Source: Lycium barbarum (Eukaryota > Streptophyta > Magnoliopsida > Solanales > Solanaceae). Taken from it: a DNA stretch of 64,000 bases. Shown here in pieces: positions 58,083 to 64,000 of this stretch. Each line of letters opens with the position of its first letter. Position 1 is the stretch's first letter. The notes beneath the pieces were generated by a model. The model was given only the letters and a program-made list of their open reading frames with translations. It was not told the DNA's origin and made no database searches. Location: contig NC_083344.1 of assembly GCF_019175385.1 (NCBI RefSeq), positions 24,678,231 to 24,742,230 of the forward strand, given 5' to 3'. A program made the translations under genes and the position numbers.

Positions 58083-61000
58083 TGTTACATCCGACATTTT
58101 TGTTTATTCGAAAAATTCAAGGTGAATTGACTTGTGATGAATAAGGCCACAATTGGACCTTACTTTGTATGCATGTTTAGGTTATGAATTCAATGGGGTG
58201 GAATTACGAAAGGTGGCCAAGGGCAAAATTGGAATTTTGGAAACTTTTCCCATGGATTACAATATGTAGCCACCAATTTGGACTCAAAAATAATAAAACA
58301 AGGCCCAATAATGGAAGGCCCAACCGGCCATAGAGTGCTACAAATGGCCCAAATCCATTATTTCATCATGTGACATTATATACTAATGTATATCCTTAGA
58401 AACTTCAAGAAAGAGAAAGAACAAGCAAGAGGAAAAAAGAAGAGAGGGCATTTCGGGTGAGAAAGAAAGAAAGAAAGAAAAGAAAGAAAAATTGTTGGAG
58501 CCTAATCTTGGGTTCAAAAATCTTATTCTTGTGGGAATACTACTAAGTGCAAAGTCCTCTACAACTTGGTACAATTATTTTGGCAAGAGGACAAGTTTGG
58601 TGGCAAGTGAAGAACTTGAGGAAAAGGTGAGAAACAATTCATTTTCTTATGTTATGGAGTTTGATTTGTGTTGTAGTATGTATAAATGAGAAGAACTTGT
58701 AAAAATATGGAAGTTTGCAAGTAGGTGTGTTTGCATTTGTTTGGCCGTATGCATATATATAGATTGCATGTCTATGGTGACTTGAAACTATGTTGAAATC
58801 TAGTTGTAGTGTGGTAGGAATTGTATTAGAAATGAAAGTTGAATGAATTAAGGAAAATTGAGAATTTTAAGGTGTGGCCGTGTGGTGTGTGTTGGTGTTG
58901 GAAGGTGAATTGAATCTTGTTAGCATGTTAATTGTGTTGTTATGGAAGATTGGTTATTAAGTTGTTGAAGGAAATTATTTAACTTTGTGATGATTTGTGT
59001 ATAAGTGAAAATGAAAGTGTTAAGAGGCAAATTATGCTTACGACAATGAACTTGGAATATAAAAATGTGTTGATGAGCTTGCATGTTGAAAGTTAGGAAG
59101 GGATTGGAAAAGTAGTGACTTGATGGAAAGTTGAATGTTTGTGAATTTTATGAATATCTTGTGAATATTATGTGTACATGGTATGGATTCCTCCGATGTG
59201 TGTGTCGTAATGATTTTGATGGATAATGGATAGGAAAATAATAAGTTTTGGTTGGAAATGCAAGTTTAAAACGAAAAATAACTCGTTGTGTCGAAAGATG
59301 GCTAATAATGCCATAGTGTATGAATTAGTGTTTATTGATGTTTGCTGTTGTTTGGATGTTTTCTCTGGGCTGTTGTGTTGAGGAATTGAGCCGAGCTAAG
59401 TCTCGGGGATGTCGTATATACAGAGGAAATGCTGCCGAAATTTCGGTAGGCAATTATGTGTAAAGATAGAGTATTGAAAGAATGAAACTAACCAATGGTA
59501 AACTTGACCATTTCCAGATTTTGGACGAAATTTGGATTGACGCCGAGCGAGCATAAGGCGCCATCGAGGTATGTGAAGCACTTCTATACGCTCCTAGGCA
59601 TGTTCTGGATGTGGTAGGCTCGGCCGCGAGCCCTAGGTCCGACTCCGTTCCCCGGAATTCGAGACGGAAAACCGCTCCAATTCCTTCAATTCAATTGAAC
59701 CTATTTTCTTACAAATAGCCCTTAAAGTGAGATTTTGTACAAAACTTCCCCAAACGGAGTCGGAACACTTCCGAATGAGTATGGGTGACCTCATAAGGTC
59801 AATCATCAGTAATTTACGTATGTAGCCTCGGGTTGGTCCGAGGTGGGCCCACAAGGCCCGATACTTCCGGTACGATTTTTAAAATACTTCTGTTTTGGTC
59901 CGATCTTCTCCAAAAACTTCTGAACTATTATTTTGTGAATATTATGGATATTTTTGTGTAATTTATACAATATTATTTCTGAACATCCGAGCATCCCATT
60001 CTGATAATCTGTCGTGCCTTCCTAACTAGGATATGAGCGCGTGCTATGCATACTATCTGGATATTCTGATTTTGGCTCGCCGTTTGGCACCCTTCAGTTT
60101 GATCGAGTCTATATGTTGAGTCTGTAGGTAGGTGGTTTCTCATTTATCGATTCGTGTCTGTCTCAATGCATTCCTTCACTGCGACCCGGGCCAGGTTCTG
60201 TTATCGTGCATATTTCTCTGCATTGTTCACCGCGTCCCTCGGCGTACGGGCCGGGATCTGTATGTCTGTATGATCTGTGTATGGGGATGGCGGCCAGGAT
60301 GGCATATGATCTGATATGATTCTGTCTGTCCACCGCGTCCCGTACTAAGAGGGCCGGGTTCTGTTACCGCGCCCCCAGACAGGGCCGGGATCCGTATGAA
60401 TATATGCGTGTGCCATCTGTATTTATAAAGCACACGCCTTTGTATGATTTTGTATGACTCTGTGCTACTCTGCATGCATAATTCTGTCCGTCATACTACT
60501 GTCTGTCTGTCCGTCTATGTTACGACTATTTCTGTTTGTCCGTATGGCTTCTGCTTCTGTATGTCCGTATGGATTCAGATTCTGCTCGTCTGTCCGTATT
60601 ATGATTTCGTCTGTCTGTCCGAACTATAATTCTGTCCATTTGTGTGTAACACGATCCTGTATGTCTGTCTGGATCATAACTCTGTCCGTCAGTTTGACTT
60701 ATGATTTTGCCCGTTATATTTCTGCGACTCTAGTTCGGACTATGTTTATATCTGTTACGTTTCTGCTTTACATACTCGGTACATTTTCCGTACTGACCCC
60801 CGTTCTTCGGGGGCTGCGCTACATGCCCGCAGGTACAGACGCACCAGGTGATACGCCGCCCGCGTAGGTTTCCGACTCTGCTACTTGAAGAGCTCCTTTG
60901 ACTCGGAGCATATATCTTTGGTATATATATCTTCTGTCTTTGTGTACTCCGTATGTCTGTATATTCTGGGTACGGCGGGGCCCTGTCCCGTCATATGATT

Positions 61001-61269
61001 CTGTATGTCTGTAGAGGCCTGTAGATAGATATGTGGGTTACGGGTTCCGTCTGTATGTTAGCCCTATCGGCTTATCTGTAAATGTCTGTGTGTTCAGGTA
61101 TATGTATATATATATATATGTATGTTACGCGCACGCCGTATTTGTATCGGCCTACTTCTGTACTTCTGTTTTGAAAAAAAAATCTGTATGGTTCGAGTTC
61201 GATCAGGTAGGTACGTATGGGTGCCCAGTTAGGGTACCAGTCGCGGCCCACGGGGTTTGGGTCGTGACA
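58083..61269 (+). repeat. Third LTR of array B
   Basis: It ends GGGTCGTGACA at 61269, followed by the TTTTG duplication. Private features are the loss of one A in the AAATGG run near 59493 and two extra bases in the TA run near 61104-61120. Confidence 0.95.
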
Positions 61270-62499
61270 TTTTGTGTACTTCAGGTAATTCCAGGTTGAA
61301 AGGACAAAAAAAATGAAATTGCACAAGCTGGCACAAAAAGATTGAGAATTACGGACCGTACTTATTTGTATGGGCCATACTCTTGGGCGTAATTGGCATG
61401 GCGAAAAACAGAAGCCCAACTTTTGGATGTTGATGATTACAGACAAGTGTTACGGTCCATAACTTTTTATACGGACTGTATCTTGGTTCATAATTTGAGG
61501 TGAAGAAGAACTGAAGGAAGAAAGATACGGACCGTACTTCTAAATATGGTCCGTATAAGTGGCCGGTAAATCTTGACCTAGCCAAGGAGTCAGTGACCGT
61601 AATATTGATATACGGTCCGTAGCCGTCAGGGGCAATTTTGTCAGTTGTAATTTTATGTTTCTGAGACCTTATAAATAGTTTCTTGTAGGGTTTTATTTAT
61701 TATTCATTGTCAGACTTGTCTTTTGACTGGAGAGCATTGAATACTTTATTATTTTGAAGCTTTTGAGACAAAATACAATTTACATCATCTTCTTTATTCA
61801 ATACGTAAGCTTTATGAATTCTTTTTTGTTGTTCGTTGTTCAATATGAGTAGCTAAATTTCGTACTAAGGTTGTTAACCCAGGATGGGTGTTATGTGAAT
61901 GGGTTTCTATTCATGATATATGCATAATGGTTTATTAGGGTATTATTTATTCTTCGTTCTTCATTACTAGTTGATGGTTGCAAACATTAACTTAAGCCAT
62001 AAACTTTACTTTACTTGGGAAAGTGAGTAGGGTTTGGTAGGGATAAATAACAAGAACTCGGGGCGTTAACCCTTATTTAATAAATTTGCGTAGGAATAAG
62101 ATGAATTTACTTGGCACATATTAATCGTTCTTCGTATCCCCTCTTTTATATTTGGGAAAATCATAAAGAGAAATAGTCCTTAATTATTGTAAAATACTAG
62201 GGATCAATTGGAGGTTAAGTGCATTCTTATAACAATCCATTAGAAGCATATCAAGACTCATACCCATAGCATACACTTCATCTAAAGGGGGACACAACCT
62301 TGGTTTATTTAATCCATTTATTACAATGAAAAGCAATTTAGTTAGTGAACAAACAATCCTTTGCAACCTTAACGGAATACGAAATTAGACTACAAGAAAT
62401 TACTTAACTAATTTAGTAACCTTTTCACACCCTATTCCCTATGGGATTCGACCCCAACCTAGTTGGGTTACTATATTTGACATCATCCGCTTTACGCCA
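61270..62499 (+). repeat. Right LTR of element G, second part (3' truncated)
   Basis: It resumes with TTTTGTGTACTTCAGG and matches 1684-2945. TACGG(A/T)CCGTA palindromes lie at 61345-61625. It breaks off after CATCATCCGCTTTACGCCA, 26 bases short of the expected GAGCGTATCA end, so the junction with the next segment is a deletion or rearrangement. Confidence 0.85.
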
Positions 62500-62945
62500 G
62501 TACAGGTTCATAGTAGACACGTGTAGAATGTAGTCCATCCCAGTCGAGACAGGGGCATTACAACCAGCTAGTGTGGTATGCTTCATGTCATTCGGAGTTG
62601 CCTGGTCCCGAGTTTTGCGTATATACAGATGATGGGTAGGTCGGGGCCTTGTCCCGACCATAGTACAGTCACTACTCTTTAGAGGCTTGTAGACGTTTCC
62701 TGTGCGTCCAGTATTGTCAGTATGGTGGCCTTATCGGCCCTTGTATATATTCCCTTTTGGCTTTTGTTGTTTGTAGACTTGCGTGGTGGCCTTGTCGACC
62801 CGCGTAGCGGTACTTATGTTCTATATGACGAGATGATCCCGCTTTGGTTGAGTTGATCGTTGTTCACAGATGTGTTAGCATATGGCCTTGTCGGCCTAAG
62901 TTTATGATACCACGCTTATAGATAACGATAACACAGACTCCCTGT
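62500..62945 (+). repeat. LTR fragment of an H/B-related family
   Basis: It contains GGTCGGGGCCTTGTCCCGAC, then TTAGAGGCTTGTAGAC and repeated GTGGCCTTGTCGGCC-like words. These match the order of motifs in LTR H (41935-42170). Both ends are truncated. Confidence 0.5.
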
Positions 62946-63368
62946 AATATTATTATTTAATTAATAAAATTTATATTTTTGGACGAACAAAGCAAAGAAG
63001 AGCCAAGAAGTCCTAATCTAGGAAAACACTTTTCTCAGTTACCACCCATTTTCCCCTCATAATCTTCATTTTAATCTCATGTAACTTCATAAAGTGTGGA
63101 CCTCGAGAAAGGAATGGTAGTTGCAATTGCAAGAGCAAATATAAATTTAATGAAATACAATGACACGACATGATTACATGCTGCAGATGTAGAAATCATT
63201 TTTGGTTATGATATTTGAATTTTAGGTCAGTTAAATGTTTAGTGCTTTTTCTTGATCAATTTACAATTGATGCTATAATGAAAAATAACATATTGGAAAA
63301 AGTTCTATTTTAAGGAATACACTATTAATTCCTTTTTATTTTTGAATTAGTTGAGGAAGATACTATAA
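62946..63368. other. AT-rich intergenic sequence
   Basis: No ORF, repeat or RNA gene is recognised. Confidence 0.5.
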
Positions 63369-64000
63369 CTAGTGAAATGGTCCGCGCTTCGCGCGGTTGT
63401 GAAGTATAATTTTTCGTTACAATTATAAACATCGAATATAAAAAAAAAATATCGCAGATAAGTAAATAAAGTTATATATATTATGTTTACATTTATTTTA
63501 ATGTTTCTACCAAGAAAATGGAAAAATACAACATAAAACATAAAAAATAAACTAACGTGCTAATAAATATAAAAACTATAGATTTATTGAGAATAACTCT
63601 CTTTCTCTCTCTCTTCGGATACTCATCGACCTGATACCAAAACCAAAAAATAAATGACCCAATAATTTGCCATTAGAAAAACTAAAAGAGAAAGAAAGGA
63701 TAACGTAATATAAAAATAATTTTACTCCAGTAATAAATAAAATCATTATTTTAAAACATACCAAAATTTCTTGAAACCTCGCAATCCATTTGGAGTTTAA
63801 TTACATGCTTTATGAACTTTTGCAAATTTGTGCTCTTTATCTATAGCGGTACTCTTTTCTATTTTTAAGAGATTTAGGATCTAACCATATATATTGTCTA
63901 AAATTGCATATATAATTCTTCTTTAAGATATAATTTAGATATTTAACAAATATACCATTAGTTATAAACTGTTGTTTACGCATTTATTTCTTCTCTTTTT
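63369..64000 (-). mobile_element. Probable Helitron 3' terminus (rest beyond window)
   Basis: On the reverse strand CCGCGCGAAGCGCGG forms a GC-rich hairpin (63381-63395). After nine bases comes CTAG (63369-63372), followed by T. A hairpin a few bases before CTRR, with insertion before T, is the Helitron 3' signature. The remaining sequence is AT-rich with a CT run at 63597-63615 and no recognisable Rep/helicase coding. The 5' TC end would lie outside the window. Confidence 0.5.

Larger units (their letters stand above)
45851..61269 (+). mobile_element. Array B: tandem gag-only retrotransposon, three LTRs and two interiors
   Basis: The structure is LTR (45851-49022), interior (49023-51959), LTR (51960-55145), interior (55146-58082), LTR (58083-61269). 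TTTTG lies outside both ends (45846-45850 and 61270-61274), so the whole array occupies one insertion site. LTRs are 3172, 3186 and 3187 bp; each interior is 2937 bp. Each interior has an initiator-Met primer site, gag, a noncoding tail with a 5S-derived block and a 41-bp minisatellite, and a polypurine tract. No protease, RT or integrase is recognisable. The element must rely on proteins from relatives. The LTRs are nearly identical, so insertion is recent. Confidence 0.95.

Noticed and set aside
45851..61269. Assembly artefact as sole explanation of the B triplication
   Set aside because: A simple assembly duplication would not readily give an ordered mosaic middle LTR with a private base. 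Still, long-read confirmation would be needed to exclude it.

Overview
This is plant nuclear DNA made almost entirely of nested LTR retrotransposons of the Ty3/gypsy superfamily. I found no credible host protein-coding gene. A flowering plant, probably Solanaceae, is suggested by chromovirus (Tekay/Del-type) elements with initiator-Met primer sites, by LTR starts such as TGTAACGACCC, and by an Athila/Tat-type integrase relic. The lineage assignment is inference; the element structures are read from the sequence.

The window reads as a stratigraphy. Element letters are mine. (G) The oldest layer is a forward Athila/Tat-like element: LTR 1600-2972, integrase relic 2973-3720, 3' spacer and late ORF interrupted at 4954 and resuming near 43456, and a right LTR 45758-62499. 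(F) A forward element with long LTRs lies inside G: LTR in two parts (4955-6382 and 35266-37492), primer site and leader, then a 5'-truncated second LTR (about 37850-43455). (H) A 3.6-kb solo LTR with an ATCAT target duplication sits in F's second LTR. (E and C) A forward LTR (E) abutting a reverse chromovirus (C) sits in F's first LTR. (A) A complete but coding-dead reverse chromovirus, 8253-17775 with CCACT duplication, sits in E. (D) A reverse internally deleted chromovirus, 20008-27818 with CAAAA duplication, sits in C's left LTR. (B) The youngest layer is a tandem LTR-gag-LTR-gag-LTR array, 45851-61269 with TTTTG duplication, in G's right LTR. An LTR fragment, AT-rich sequence and a probable Helitron 3' terminus close the window. 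The left edge (1-1540) is a reverse LTR related to H.

The most interesting material is in B and in signals shared between families. B has 3.2-kb LTRs longer than its 2.9-kb interior. It keeps one intact 476-codon gag ORF, shows no recognisable pol, and carries a full-length 5S rRNA-derived module plus a 41-bp minisatellite. The middle LTR of B is a mosaic of the outer two, the signature of unequal crossing-over. Between primer site and gag, or in the leader, elements A, D, B, C and F all carry a hairpin whose loop holds a self-complementary hexamer of the form GNGCN'C (GCGCGC, GTGCAC, GGGCCC, GAGCTC). This looks like a kissing-loop RNA dimerisation signal with family-specific sequence. A conserved inverted repeat also lies just before the polypurine tract of A, B, C and D, suggesting that gag-only B shares cis signals with its pol-encoding relatives. 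All gag-pol genes outside B are broken, largely by nonsense changes that look like cytosine deamination.
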